Part shown: positions 13,521-21,349 of the stretch, piece by piece
Position numbering within the stretch: position 1 is the first letter of the stretch
How the letters are laid out: each line of letters begins with the position of its first letter
From: an uncultured Eubacteriales bacterium
GTDB taxonomy: Bacteria; Bacillota; Clostridia; Oscillospirales; Oscillospiraceae
Assembly: GCA_900544975.1 (NCBI GenBank)
Contig: UQXI01000024.1
Span: forward strand, 1 to 45,018
DNA: 45,018 nucleotides
Direction: 5' to 3'
The notes under the pieces: generated by a model
Told to the model about the DNA's origin: nothing
Databases searched by the model: none
The model's input: only the letters and a program-made list of their open reading frames with translations
Program-made: the position numbers and the translations under genes

Positions 13521-14870
13521 TCAATCTCTGCGAAGGGCCTCGATGGGGTTGAGGTTGGCTGCCTTAACTGCAGGCAGAAGACCAAATATCACACCGATCA
13601 GGGTGGAGAACACCACAGAAATCACAATGGCCGGGATGCTGATTGCCACAGGAATGGAGTTGAGCCTGGAAATCAGCTCCGCCAGCCCCACACCGCTGAG
13701 CACTCCCACCAGGCCGCCCATACAGGTGAGCACGGCGGCCTCTGTCAGGAACTGCCACAGAATCCGGCGACGCTTGGCGCCCAGGGCCTTCTTCAGGCCA
13801 ATCTCACTGGTCCGCTCTGTGACGGACACCAGCATAATGTTCATAACGCCGATGCCGCCCACCAGAAGCGAAATGCTGGCGATCCAGATGAGCTGGCTGT
13901 TGGTGGCGTTGCTCATCTCCTGGAGCTGCTGGGCCTGTTGCAGCAGGTCCTGGCTCTGATAGACGAAGGCGGTCCCATAGCTGTTGTCGTCGAGTTCCTC
14001 CTCTCCCGCAATTTCCACCTCCGCGCCACCGATCTCCACCGGCATGCCCCCTCCTTGGGAAGCGGAAGCGCTGGCGGAAATCTGGCTGGCGGTGAGGGCG
14101 TCGGCTACGTTCTTCCCCGCCCGGGTCATGGCGTCGGTGCTGGTGGCCCGGACCGCCACCGACTGGGGCTCGTCAAACTGGTAAATGATGGGCCAGGCGC
14201 TATCCGGCAGGAAGATGGAGCCGGAAGAGGTGTCTGCGTACAGGTTATAATCCTGCATGGTCTCAATCTTGGGCGTAAAGGTCTCCATTTTGGCCACCAC
14301 ACCTACCACGGTAAAGGTGTCTCCCTTGATTTCCACAATCCGCCCAATGGAGTTCCCCTCTGGGAAGAGGCTGGCAGCGGCTTTGGCATCCAGGATGATC
14401 ACCTTGCGGTATGCCTCGTAGTCTGAGTCCAGGAAGCCCCGGCCATTGGTCAGTTGGTAGCCCTGCACCTGGAAAAACGCCCGGTCAATGCCGTAGATGG
14501 AGCCGTTAAAGGCAGTGTTCTGGTAATACACCTGGTCCGCATTGGACCGGGACCGGTAGAAGGAGACCTGCTCCACCCCGTCCAGCTTCTCCAGCTCGTC
14601 CCTGGTCGCCTCCTCAATGGTGCGCACGCCCTCGGGAACGGCATTCCAGCTCATGTCATACGGGTAATCCGATCCGTTCTGATAGAGCTGGACGGTCACC
14701 ACGTTGTTGCCTGCGCCGATGAGGTTTTGTTTGATTTGCTCGTTGGTGCCCTTAATGGTGGACACAATGGTGATGATGGAGGCAATGCCGATGATAATAC
14801 CCAGCATCGTCAGGAAGGAGCGCATTTTGTGGCCCCAAATTCCTTGAAACGCCAATCTGATATTTTCCAT
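13521..14870 (-). CDS. MacB/FtsX-type ABC transporter permease
   Basis: A 449-aa permease. TM1 is near residues 18-42 (KMRSFLTMLGIIIGIASII); a large extracytoplasmic domain (about 45-320) follows; then three C-terminal TM segments with the conserved VSVTERTSEIGLKKALGAKR and the ending ANLNPIEALRRD. This is the MacB-family layout, in which the transporter works by mechanotransmission instead of a channel. The Ser/Gly/Gln-rich and acidic stretches inside the extracytoplasmic domain (SASASASQGGG, EEELDDNS) look like loops. It is the last gene of the four-gene operon that starts at 18932, 12 bases after the adaptor. The substrate is unknown; peptides, antibiotics or lipoproteins are usual for this family. 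Confidence 0.88.
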   Translation of the reverse strand: MENIRLAFQGIWGHKMRSFLTMLGIIIGIASIITIVSTIKGTNEQIKQNLIGAGNNVVTVQLYQNGSDYPYDMSWNAVPEGVRTIEEATRDELEKLDGVEQVSFYRSRSNADQVYYQNTAFNGSIYGIDRAFFQVQGYQLTNGRGFLDSDYEAYRKVIILDAKAAASLFPEGNSIGRIVEIKGDTFTVVGVVAKMETFTPKIETMQDYNLYADTSSGSIFLPDSAWPIIYQFDEPQSVAVRATSTDAMTRAGKNVADALTASQISASASASQGGGMPVEIGGAEVEIAGEEELDDNSYGTAFVYQSQDLLQQAQQLQEMSNATNSQLIWIASISLLVGGIGVMNIMLVSVTERTSEIGLKKALGAKRRRILWQFLTEAAVLTCMGGLVGVLSGVGLAELISRLNSIPVAISIPAIVISVVFSTLIGVIFGLLPAVKAANLNPIEALRRD

Positions 14871-14882
14871 TTGGGAGCCTCC

Positions 14883-16700
14883 TTAATAGTACTGATACAG
14901 GTCGCTGAGGTTTTGGACTTCGGTAGGAGCCCCCTCTTTTACCCCATAGGGGAAGGCGATGTAATCCCCCTGGTCCATGCCGCTGTAGATCTTGGTGTAG
15001 CTGCCCCACAGGGAGGGGCCGGTTTTGACCTCCCGCTTCTCCAGGACGCCGTCTGCGCCCTGCACATAGACATAGCTCTTCCCCTCCTCGGTGCGAATAA
15101 AGGCGGACTGGAGGTAGAACCCGTTGTCCACTTCCGTGGTAGAACCGTAACTCACCTGGACATAGGTACCGGCCTCCAGGTTTTGAGATTCGTCCACAGA
15201 GACGGTAAAGGGATAGTAAGACACGCTGGGGTTGCCGTCGCCCCGGTAGTAGCCGTCGGAGGTCGGATAATCGCCAATGGCCGTAATGGTACCCTCACAG
15301 TTCGCCCCAGTGCTCCAGGACATGATCTGGACGGTTTGCCCAATCTCCAGGCTGTCCCGATCCAGCTCGCCCACAGACGCCTGGATGAAGAAACCACCGC
15401 CGCCGGAGACCTTCACCACCGGTTCATTGTTGGCCAGGGCCTCCTCTGGGTTCAGGACGGACACCACATAGCCGTCGATGTCGCTCTTCACTTCGCCGTT
15501 GTCGAATTCCTTCTTCATGATCTTGTATTCGGCCTCGGCCATTTTGATGTCGAATTGCAGCTGCTTGATCTCCGCCTCCTTGTCCGCGCGCATCTGGGCA
15601 ATCTCGTTGGAGGTGTAGCCGCTGTTCATGTTGACATCGCTGCCGCCGGAGCTACCGGAGCTGCCGGTGGGCTGGGTGGGAGCGGGCGTTGTTTGCTTCT
15701 CATCCACCTGGAAGAAGGTGAAAGAATACCGCACGATGGTCACTGGCTCCGTCGGTGTGGTAGGCTTTGGGTCTGTAGGATCTGGGCCCGTGGGATCTGT
15801 TGACGGTTCCGGTTCCGTGGGATCTGTCGATGGATCCGGTTCCGTGGAAGGATCCGGATTGTCGGAAGGTTCATTAGAAGGGTTATTGGACGGATCTTGA
15901 GAAGGATCCGCCGTCACGTCCGTAAGCAGGTGGACGCCATAATTCCCTGCCTCCTGCTGGGAGGCTGTGGAAACTGCCGGCGCGGAAATTGTCTCCTCTG
16001 TTGCCTGGAAGAACACACCCGTGCGGCTGAGGACGGTTCCGGCTGCTTTATCACTCCGCCGGACCTCCAAAATGGTGTACAGCTCCTTGGCGCTTCCCAA
16101 GAGCTCTGCAATGAATTTGTCGTTGAACACCTGGCTTTGGCGAACCCAGATAATCTTGGGATCCCCTGATGTACCGGTCCCCCCCAGCTCCATGAATTGT
16201 CTCTCCCCCAGCTCCTCTTTGGGCTTCACAGATCCGGAAGCGGTGGTGGAGGGCTGGGTGGTGCTGGGCTTGGTCGTCGTGGGTTTTGGGGTAGTATAGG
16301 AGATCGGCTTCATCTTCTTAATGCTTGCCAGCTGATCCTGGGCATCCTCCAGGCGCAGTTTCGTCCGCTGGATCTCCAAATCCTTCCGATCCAGGGAAAG
16401 CTGGGACAAGGTGGTGTCATAAGTAAGCAGGGTGGTACCTTTGGCAACCTTCTGCCCCTCCTGGACGTGGACCTTCGTCACCTCCTGGGTGGCGGAGAGA
16501 AACACCGTCTGCAGCTTATCCGTCGTCACAGGTCCGGAGGAGCTTTTTTCATCTCCCCAGTATGTGGTAATGAGTTCATTGGAATCATAGACCCCCACCA
16601 CCTTGCCAGGTTTCTGGGTGAAATACAGGGCCAGGCCACTGCCCAGAGCTGCCACCAGCACCAAGCTCACAATGGGGATCCAAATTTTCTTCTTTTTCAT
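14883..16700 (-). CDS. Membrane-fusion (HlyD/MacA-like) adaptor with large insert
   Basis: A 605-aa adaptor anchored by one N-terminal TM segment (about 6-26). The first lipoyl half (VQEGQKVAKGTTLLTYDT) and first coil (LDRKDLEIQRTKLRLEDA) are near 78-128. The returning coil is near 370-405, followed by the second lipoyl half (SDIDGYVVSVLNPEE) and beta-barrel domain (GGFFIQASVGELD). At the tip of the coiled-coil hairpin, where Gram-negative adaptors touch TolC, about 235 residues are inserted: a Thr/Pro-rich stretch, a compact-looking segment (MELGGTGTSGDPKIIWVRQS onward), and Asp-Pro-Ser/Thr-Glu-Pro repeats. ATG 16700 overlaps the ATPase stop by four bases, so they are translationally coupled. 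The role in a cell without TolC is inferred as cargo or permease contact at the outer face. Confidence 0.85.
   Translation of the reverse strand: MKKKKIWIPIVSLVLVAALGSGLALYFTQKPGKVVGVYDSNELITTYWGDEKSSSGPVTTDKLQTVFLSATQEVTKVHVQEGQKVAKGTTLLTYDTTLSQLSLDRKDLEIQRTKLRLEDAQDQLASIKKMKPISYTTPKPTTTKPSTTQPSTTASGSVKPKEELGERQFMELGGTGTSGDPKIIWVRQSQVFNDKFIAELLGSAKELYTILEVRRSDKAAGTVLSRTGVFFQATEETISAPAVSTASQQEAGNYGVHLLTDVTADPSQDPSNNPSNEPSDNPDPSTEPDPSTDPTEPEPSTDPTGPDPTDPKPTTPTEPVTIVRYSFTFFQVDEKQTTPAPTQPTGSSGSSGGSDVNMNSGYTSNEIAQMRADKEAEIKQLQFDIKMAEAEYKIMKKEFDNGEVKSDIDGYVVSVLNPEEALANNEPVVKVSGGGGFFIQASVGELDRDSLEIGQTVQIMSWSTGANCEGTITAIGDYPTSDGYYRGDGNPSVSYYPFTVSVDESQNLEAGTYVQVSYGSTTEVDNGFYLQSAFIRTEEGKSYVYVQGADGVLEKREVKTGPSLWGSYTKIYSGMDQGDYIAFPYGVKEGAPTEVQNLSDLYQYY
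15740..15905. repeat. Degenerate tandem repeats encoding the DPS/TEP linker
   Basis: Short, imperfect units containing GGATCCGGTTCCGTGG-like blocks recur inside the adaptor gene, encoding Asp-Pro-Ser, Asp-Pro-Thr and Thr-Glu-Pro units. The repeats keep frame, so copy-number change would lengthen or shorten the linker. Confidence 0.6.
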
Positions 16701-17467
16701 GGATGATCGTCCTCCTTTGGCGCATCCCCCAGCAGGTGATCCAACCCAGTGGTCCGCTTTGTCTCCTGGAGATGGGATGGAGCGGCCGGTGACTCCGGAG
16801 CCTTGTCCTGCAGCTGGCCATCCAGAATGTGGTAGATCTTGTCGGCGCAGGCGGCAATGGAGGGCTCGTGGGTGATCATCATGATGGTCATGCCCCGGTC
16901 TGCCAGATCGCGGAAAATCTCCATGATCTGATAGCCCGCCGCCGTATCCAGGGCGCCGGTGGGCTCATCGGCCAACAGCAGCTCCGGATTTCCCACAATG
17001 GCCCGGGCAATGGCCACCCGCTGGCACTGGCCGCCGGAGAGCTGATTGGGGTAAAACTGGACTCTCTCCGCCAGGCCCACAGACTCCAGCGCCGCTCTGG
17101 CCCGCTCCCGGCGCTCCTTCTGGCCCACACCGGCATAGAGCAGGGGCAGCGCCACATTGTCCAGCGCCGTCATCTTCGGCAGCAGGTAAAAATTCTGAAA
17201 TACAAAGCCAATGTGCTTATTCCGGATCTCCGCCAGCTGGTTGTCGTTCAGGGTGCTCATGTCCTGATCTTTCAACAAATACTGGCCGGAGGTGGGCAGG
17301 TCCAGACAGCCCACCAGGTTCATAAGCGTGGTCTTTCCGGAGCCGGAGGGGCCCATAATGGCGATATAATCCCCCTGCTCCACCTGAAGGTTCACATTTT
17401 TCAACACCGGCACCAGGTTTTTTCCTCGGGTATAGTCTTTGCAGACGTCGCGTAATTCCAAAATCAT
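16697..17467 (-). CDS. MacB/LolD-type ABC transporter ATPase
   Basis: A 256-aa nucleotide-binding subunit: Walker A GPSGSGKT (39-46), Q-loop in FVFQNFYLLP, signature LSGGQ (143-147), Walker B LLLADE (163-168) with the family-typical PTGALD, and H-loop MMITHEP. It energises the MacB/FtsX-type permease encoded two genes downstream. It starts four bases after the lipoprotein adaptor gene and overlaps the second adaptor gene by four bases. The C-terminal 40 residues (after LDGQLQD) are not part of the ATPase core. Confidence in class is high; the substrate is unknown. Confidence 0.92.
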   Translation of the reverse strand: MILELRDVCKDYTRGKNLVPVLKNVNLQVEQGDYIAIMGPSGSGKTTLMNLVGCLDLPTSGQYLLKDQDMSTLNDNQLAEIRNKHIGFVFQNFYLLPKMTALDNVALPLLYAGVGQKERRERARAALESVGLAERVQFYPNQLSGGQCQRVAIARAIVGNPELLLADEPTGALDTAAGYQIMEIFRDLADRGMTIMMITHEPSIAACADKIYHILDGQLQDKAPESPAAPSHLQETKRTTGLDHLLGDAPKEDDHP

Positions 17468-17471
17468 GGCT

Positions 17472-18932
17472 TCAGCCCTCCAGGTCGCCGTCCGAGGCGG
17501 TGCCTCCGGCTCCGTCGGGATTCAGCGTACCGCTGCTGCCAGTCCCGGAGGTGGGCAACGGCGTTGGCTCCGTGTTGGCAACGCTCTCTCCGCCCAGCTC
17601 CTCTGTGGGAGCCAGGATGTTGGCATTCTCCCCTTCCTCATCAGGGAGAGGAACTACGTCCAAATTGTCCTGGCCGTCCGGGAGGATGTCGATGCCGGGC
17701 TCCTCCAAGCCCGCAGGATCTCCCTGGAACTCCCCTTGGGAGTCGTCTCCGGTGGCTTCCGACGCCTCGGCAGGGTCATGGGTCGTAACGGCGCCGGCAA
17801 CGCAGGTCTCACTGGGGAAGGCAATGTAGTCTTCAGCGGTCAGACCTTCCAGAATTTCATAGGCCATCTGCATCTCATCATAACCGCCCAGGGTCACATA
17901 CCGCTTCTCCAGCCGGTCCTTGCTGTTGGCAGCCCAGACATAGGGGTCGCCCTGCTCCTGGTCTGCGCTTGCAGGCTCTTCATAGCAAAGATAATACTCC
18001 GGCAGCCAGAGTCCGCTGCTGGCAGTTTCTCCACCGGCCAGCTCCATGTAAACGTGCTGGCCCAGCATCAGGCCGTCTGCGCTGCTCAGCTCGACGTAGA
18101 AGGGATATTTGCTGGAATTGCCCATCTCGCCGGCGTCCATACCGCCAAAATACATGGCGTTGGGGTTGGACTGGGTGGCGCTCTCCAGATCGATGAGGCT
18201 CACCGTGCCGCTCCAGGTCTGCTCGGGATCGGTGCGGGAGAAGATCCGCATGGCCGTCCCCTCAGTGATGACGCCCATGCTCAGCTCATTGACGGTGCCC
18301 TTCACCCGGTAAGAGCCAGACTGCTGGACGGTGATGTAGGGCTTGGCATTGCCATACTCGTCGTAGCCGCTCTCGCTCACTGAAACCACCCGGCCGGAGA
18401 CCGGAGAAAGGACCTCGGCATTGGCCAGGGTGGTCTTGGTCTGGGTGATCTCCCGCTGTTTGACCTTGATGTTGTAGTCGTTTTCCTTCTTTTCCGCCTC
18501 TTTGGACTGGATTTCCACGGTGTAGCTCAGCTGCTCATCTTTGGAGGCGTTTTTTTGCTCTTTCTGCAGCGCTGTAATCTGGGATTGCAGGGTAGTGGAA
18601 GTGTTTTTCAGCTGCTCCAGCTCCAGATTTTGCTTGTCCAGGTTCAGCTGAAGCTCCTCGGAGTCGTACTGGAAGAGCACGTCTCCCTGCTTCACCGTAT
18701 CGCCTTCGGCCACGTGGAGCTTGGACACCGTTCGCTGGCTGTCCCGCTGAATCTCCGTTACCTTTTCCGAGACCACAATGCCCGGAAATACATCGCTCAC
18801 GGCGATGGTGCCAGCGCCTGTAATTTCTCCTACATTTTGTACATAAACCTTCGCCGCAGGGGTGCTGTCACAGCCCCACAGGCTCAGCAAAGCTGCGGCA
18901 GTGGCTGCCGCTGCGATCCACTTTTTTCTCAT
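17472..18932 (-). CDS. Lipoprotein membrane-fusion adaptor, first gene of the exporter operon
   Basis: A 486-aa protein. Start at ATG 18932, eight bases after GGAGG. It has a lipoprotein signal peptide: MRKKW, a hydrophobic core, then SLWGC with the lipidated Cys at 21; Trp at -2 is atypical. Lipoyl half-motif (HVAEGDTVKQGDVLFQYD), a long coiled coil (about 95-170, LELEQLKNTSTTLQSQITAL), the second half (VLSPVSGRVVSVSESGY) and the beta-barrel follow. The last 90 residues form an acidic, Pro/Gly-rich low-complexity tail (GDDSQGEFQGDP, then SSGTLNPDGAGG). Two different adaptors for one ATPase/permease is the operon's unusual trait. A TTGACT/TATCAT promoter precedes it. Confidence 0.85.
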   Translation of the reverse strand: MRKKWIAAAATAAALLSLWGCDSTPAAKVYVQNVGEITGAGTIAVSDVFPGIVVSEKVTEIQRDSQRTVSKLHVAEGDTVKQGDVLFQYDSEELQLNLDKQNLELEQLKNTSTTLQSQITALQKEQKNASKDEQLSYTVEIQSKEAEKKENDYNIKVKQREITQTKTTLANAEVLSPVSGRVVSVSESGYDEYGNAKPYITVQQSGSYRVKGTVNELSMGVITEGTAMRIFSRTDPEQTWSGTVSLIDLESATQSNPNAMYFGGMDAGEMGNSSKYPFYVELSSADGLMLGQHVYMELAGGETASSGLWLPEYYLCYEEPASADQEQGDPYVWAANSKDRLEKRYVTLGGYDEMQMAYEILEGLTAEDYIAFPSETCVAGAVTTHDPAEASEATGDDSQGEFQGDPAGLEEPGIDILPDGQDNLDVVPLPDEEGENANILAPTEELGGESVANTEPTPLPTSGTGSSGTLNPDGAGGTASDGDLEG

Positions 18933-18981
18933 AGCTGTGTCCTCCAAAACCGAAATTCGCTATTGTACTATATCTAATGGA

Positions 18982-19010
18982 ATGATACCGGAACCCACCA
19001 AAAAAGTCAA
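18982..19010 (-). promoter_or_regulatory. Promoter of the MacB-type exporter operon
   Basis: Minus strand TTGACT, 17-base spacer, TATCAT. A palindrome TTAAGAAAGCTTAA lies about 13 bases upstream of the -35 (near 19024-19037) and could be a regulator site. Confidence 0.75.
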
Positions 19011-19066
19011 CGGCAGCGCCCATTAAGAAAGCTTAATTTTCTGTTACGGGTTTGTGAATGGGCCCT

Positions 19067-19519
19067 TCAAAACCGGCCCACCATATCCCCATGGGTGCAG
19101 ATGACTGGCAGCGTTTCCAGCTCCTGCCGGGTGAAAAACCGAAGCTCCTTGGACTCGGCGCTGATGCGCAGCCGGGGCTCTCGGTCCAGTTCGGCCCGGT
19201 AGAGGATCACCACCATGCGCCAGACGCTGCCATCGGGGTAGCTGGCAATGCGGCCCGGCTCTCCGAACACCGCCACCTGCTGCAACGTCGCTTCCGGCAG
19301 ACGGATGCCCGTCTCTTCCCAAAGCTCCCGGACCATGGCCCGGCGCTCCGGTTCCCGTCCTTTGACGCCGCCCCCAGGCAACCCCCACATGCCGCAATCC
19401 CGGCGGCGCTCCAGCAGGAGCTTGCCCTCCCACTCCAGCAGAATGTTCACCCCCAGGTGCGCCGGACGGTTGGGCTTCGGCGCGGCGGGATCGTTCAGAT
19501 AAAAGGCTGCTGCTCCCAT
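19067..19519 (-). CDS. Nudix hydrolase
   Basis: A 150-aa protein from ATG 19519, chosen because AAGGAG stands nine bases upstream; an alternative ATG at 19528 would sit too close to it. The Nudix box is complete: Gly50-x5-Glu56-x7-Arg64-Glu65-Leu-Trp-Glu68-Glu69-Thr-Gly71-Ile. NILLEWEGKLLLERRR and the later beta strands (RMVVILYRAE, ELRFFTRQELETL) fit the fold. Family role: metal-dependent hydrolysis of nucleoside diphosphates linked to another group, often housecleaning of oxidised or non-canonical nucleotides. The substrate is not predictable here. It lies between the exporter operon and a MocR-type regulator gene, all on the minus strand. Confidence 0.9.
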   Translation of the reverse strand: MGAAAFYLNDPAAPKPNRPAHLGVNILLEWEGKLLLERRRDCGMWGLPGGGVKGREPERRAMVRELWEETGIRLPEATLQQVAVFGEPGRIASYPDGSVWRMVVILYRAELDREPRLRISAESKELRFFTRQELETLPVICTHGDMVGRF

Positions 19520-19591
19520 ACAATCCATCTCCTTTTCTGTGTGCTCCCTATGATGATAGCAGGGGAGCCTGTGGAAAGATGCCTTAAAATT

Positions 19592-21049
19592 TTACCTGTG
19601 CCCTGACCGCCCCACACTGCGGCCGGGCCCCTGTGCCGGTTCCGTCTTTGGTTCCTCCTGTGTCCGGTTTGCCAAAACGGTCTCCAGCCGGGCCAGCAGC
19701 TCTGGCGCCCGATCCCCGTCAAAGCCGGTGTAATTGACCACCAGGCAATGGGAATCCGCCGGGTTTTGCCGCTGGCTGTAGTCGGACAAGCATAAAATTC
19801 GAATGCCCGCTTGGGCGCACAGCGCCTTCAGATCCCGGTCTGGGAGCCGGGTCCGCACCCGAAGGAGGAAATGAAGGCCGGCATCCTGCTCCAGAATTTC
19901 CACCTGCCTGGAAAAGCTGGCCTGGGACAGCGCCGCAATGAGCCGGTCCCGCTGGCCCCGGTAGTACTTCTTCATTCGGTTGATGTGTTTTTCAAAATAG
20001 CCCCGGCTGAGGAACCGGGCCAGGGTATACTGCTCAAAGCTGGGTACCGTGCAGGCATAAAACCCCAAACGGCGGCGGAACTGACCCATCAGCTCCGGCG
20101 GCAGAACCAGGTAGCTGATCCGGATGGCCGGGGCGATGGACTTGGTGAAGGAGTTGAGGTAGATCACCTTCCCGGCGTGGTCGATAGACTGGAGGGTGGG
20201 GATGGGGCGGCCCGCCAGGCGGAACTCGCTGTCGTAGTCGTCTTCAATGAGATAGCGCCCCCCCTCTGCCTCCGCCCATTCCAGCAGGGCTTGCCGACGG
20301 CCAATGGGGGTGACGATACCAGTGGGGAAGTGGTGTGAGGGCGACAAGTGTACCACCTGGGCCTGCCCCAGGCAATCCACCCGGATGCCGTCCCCATCCA
20401 GAGGCACCGGCAGACACGCCACCCCGGCAGCTTCGTAGACCTGCCGGATTTTTCCATAGCCGGGGTCTTCCACTCCAAAGCATTTGTCCCGGCCCAAAAG
20501 CTGGATCAGCAGGTTGTACAGAAAGTCCGTCCCCGCCCCCACCAGAATCTGATCCGGCGAGACGGTCATGGAGCGGAACCCGTAGAGGTAATCCGCAATG
20601 GCCCGTCGGAGCACCTCCGCCCCCCCGGGGTGCACCGGGCCCAGAAGCTCCGCCCCGTAATCCAGGAGCACCTCTCGCTGGAGCCTGGCCCAGACGGAAA
20701 AGGGGAATGCCTCTGCCGGCAGATTGTTGGAGGTAAAATCCGCTGCCCAGACAGGTTCAGACGTCTCAGTCCGCTCCGGTGTCGAGACAACCGCCGGAAC
20801 CCGGCGCTGCTCCACCGCCTCTACAAAGTAGCCCACCTTCTCCTGGGAGCGAATGTATCCCTCTGCCGCCAGCTGGGCATAGGCCGTCTCCACAGTCACT
20901 TTGCTGATTTTCAAGTGATCCGCCAACGCCCGTTTGGAGGGCAGCTTCTCCCCCGGCGCCAGCCGACCTTCCAAAATATCCCCCCGAATGCCCTGATACA
21001 GGGCCTCATACAGGGGGCCGGAGGCCCGGTCTAAGGTATATGTTAACAT
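19592..21049 (-). CDS. MocR/PdxR-type regulator (GntR HTH fused to aminotransferase fold)
   Basis: A 485-aa protein of typical MocR length. The N-terminal GntR winged helix spans about 12-78 (GPLYEALYQGIRGDILEGRL, SKVTVETAYAQLAAEGYI). A linker to about 100 leads to a class I aminotransferase-like domain with the PLP lysine at 303 (NSFTKSIAPAIR), YLIEDDYDSEF and DPGYGKIR. Family role: PLP-sensing transcription factor; PdxR controls vitamin B6 synthesis, while other MocR members control GABA, taurine or D-alanine genes. No pdx genes are in the window, so the target is unknown. AGGAGGAG precedes ATG 21049. The 300 bases upstream hold one copy of the palindromic repeat and a terminator. Confidence 0.92.
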   Translation of the reverse strand: MLTYTLDRASGPLYEALYQGIRGDILEGRLAPGEKLPSKRALADHLKISKVTVETAYAQLAAEGYIRSQEKVGYFVEAVEQRRVPAVVSTPERTETSEPVWAADFTSNNLPAEAFPFSVWARLQREVLLDYGAELLGPVHPGGAEVLRRAIADYLYGFRSMTVSPDQILVGAGTDFLYNLLIQLLGRDKCFGVEDPGYGKIRQVYEAAGVACLPVPLDGDGIRVDCLGQAQVVHLSPSHHFPTGIVTPIGRRQALLEWAEAEGGRYLIEDDYDSEFRLAGRPIPTLQSIDHAGKVIYLNSFTKSIAPAIRISYLVLPPELMGQFRRRLGFYACTVPSFEQYTLARFLSRGYFEKHINRMKKYYRGQRDRLIAALSQASFSRQVEILEQDAGLHFLLRVRTRLPDRDLKALCAQAGIRILCLSDYSQRQNPADSHCLVVNYTGFDGDRAPELLARLETVLANRTQEEPKTEPAQGPGRSVGRSGHR

Positions 21050-21173
21050 CGTCTCTCCTCCTGGCCCTGCCAGAGTCGATCCAAGTCGCTGAAAGTATCA
21101 GGCCAACCCCATCATACACCTTCCGCCTCCAAAAAGCAATCATGTCCTTTCCGCAAATACATACATCCCCCTT

Positions 21174-21245
21174 GTAGGGGCGCACAATGTGCGCCCGGCA
21201 GAAGCGCCTACGTTTCCCTCCCACGTTCGGCAAATTCGGAATACC
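21174..21245 (+). repeat. Dispersed palindromic intergenic repeat, long form (copy 3)
   Basis: GTAGGGGCGCAC and the palindromic GTGCGCCC, then a tail with GTTTCCCTC, GTTCGGCAAATTCGG and AATACC, align along their length with the element at 3424-3500. The palindrome arms differ from copy 1 by compensating changes (GGAC/GTCC versus GCAC/GTGC). Confidence 0.8.
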
Positions 21246-21310
21246 TACTACAGACAAACACCCATATCCACCCCTGCAATGGCATCACAACACCTATTGA
21301 GTACAAACTT

Positions 21311-21342
21311 CGAGCCTGCCGGAAAAAATTGCGGCAGGCTCG
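21311..21342 (-). terminator. Terminator-like hairpin after the flavodiiron protein gene
   Basis: CGAGCCTGCCG (21311-21321) pairs with CGGCAGGCTCG (21332-21342) across a 10-base loop, eight bases beyond the stop codon. The downstream T-run is short (AAGTTTG). Confidence 0.7.
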
Positions 21343-21349
21343 GTACAGT

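Noticed and set aside
15740..15905. Short repeats considered as a CRISPR array
   Set aside because: Units are degenerate, have no unique spacers and lie in frame inside the adaptor gene.
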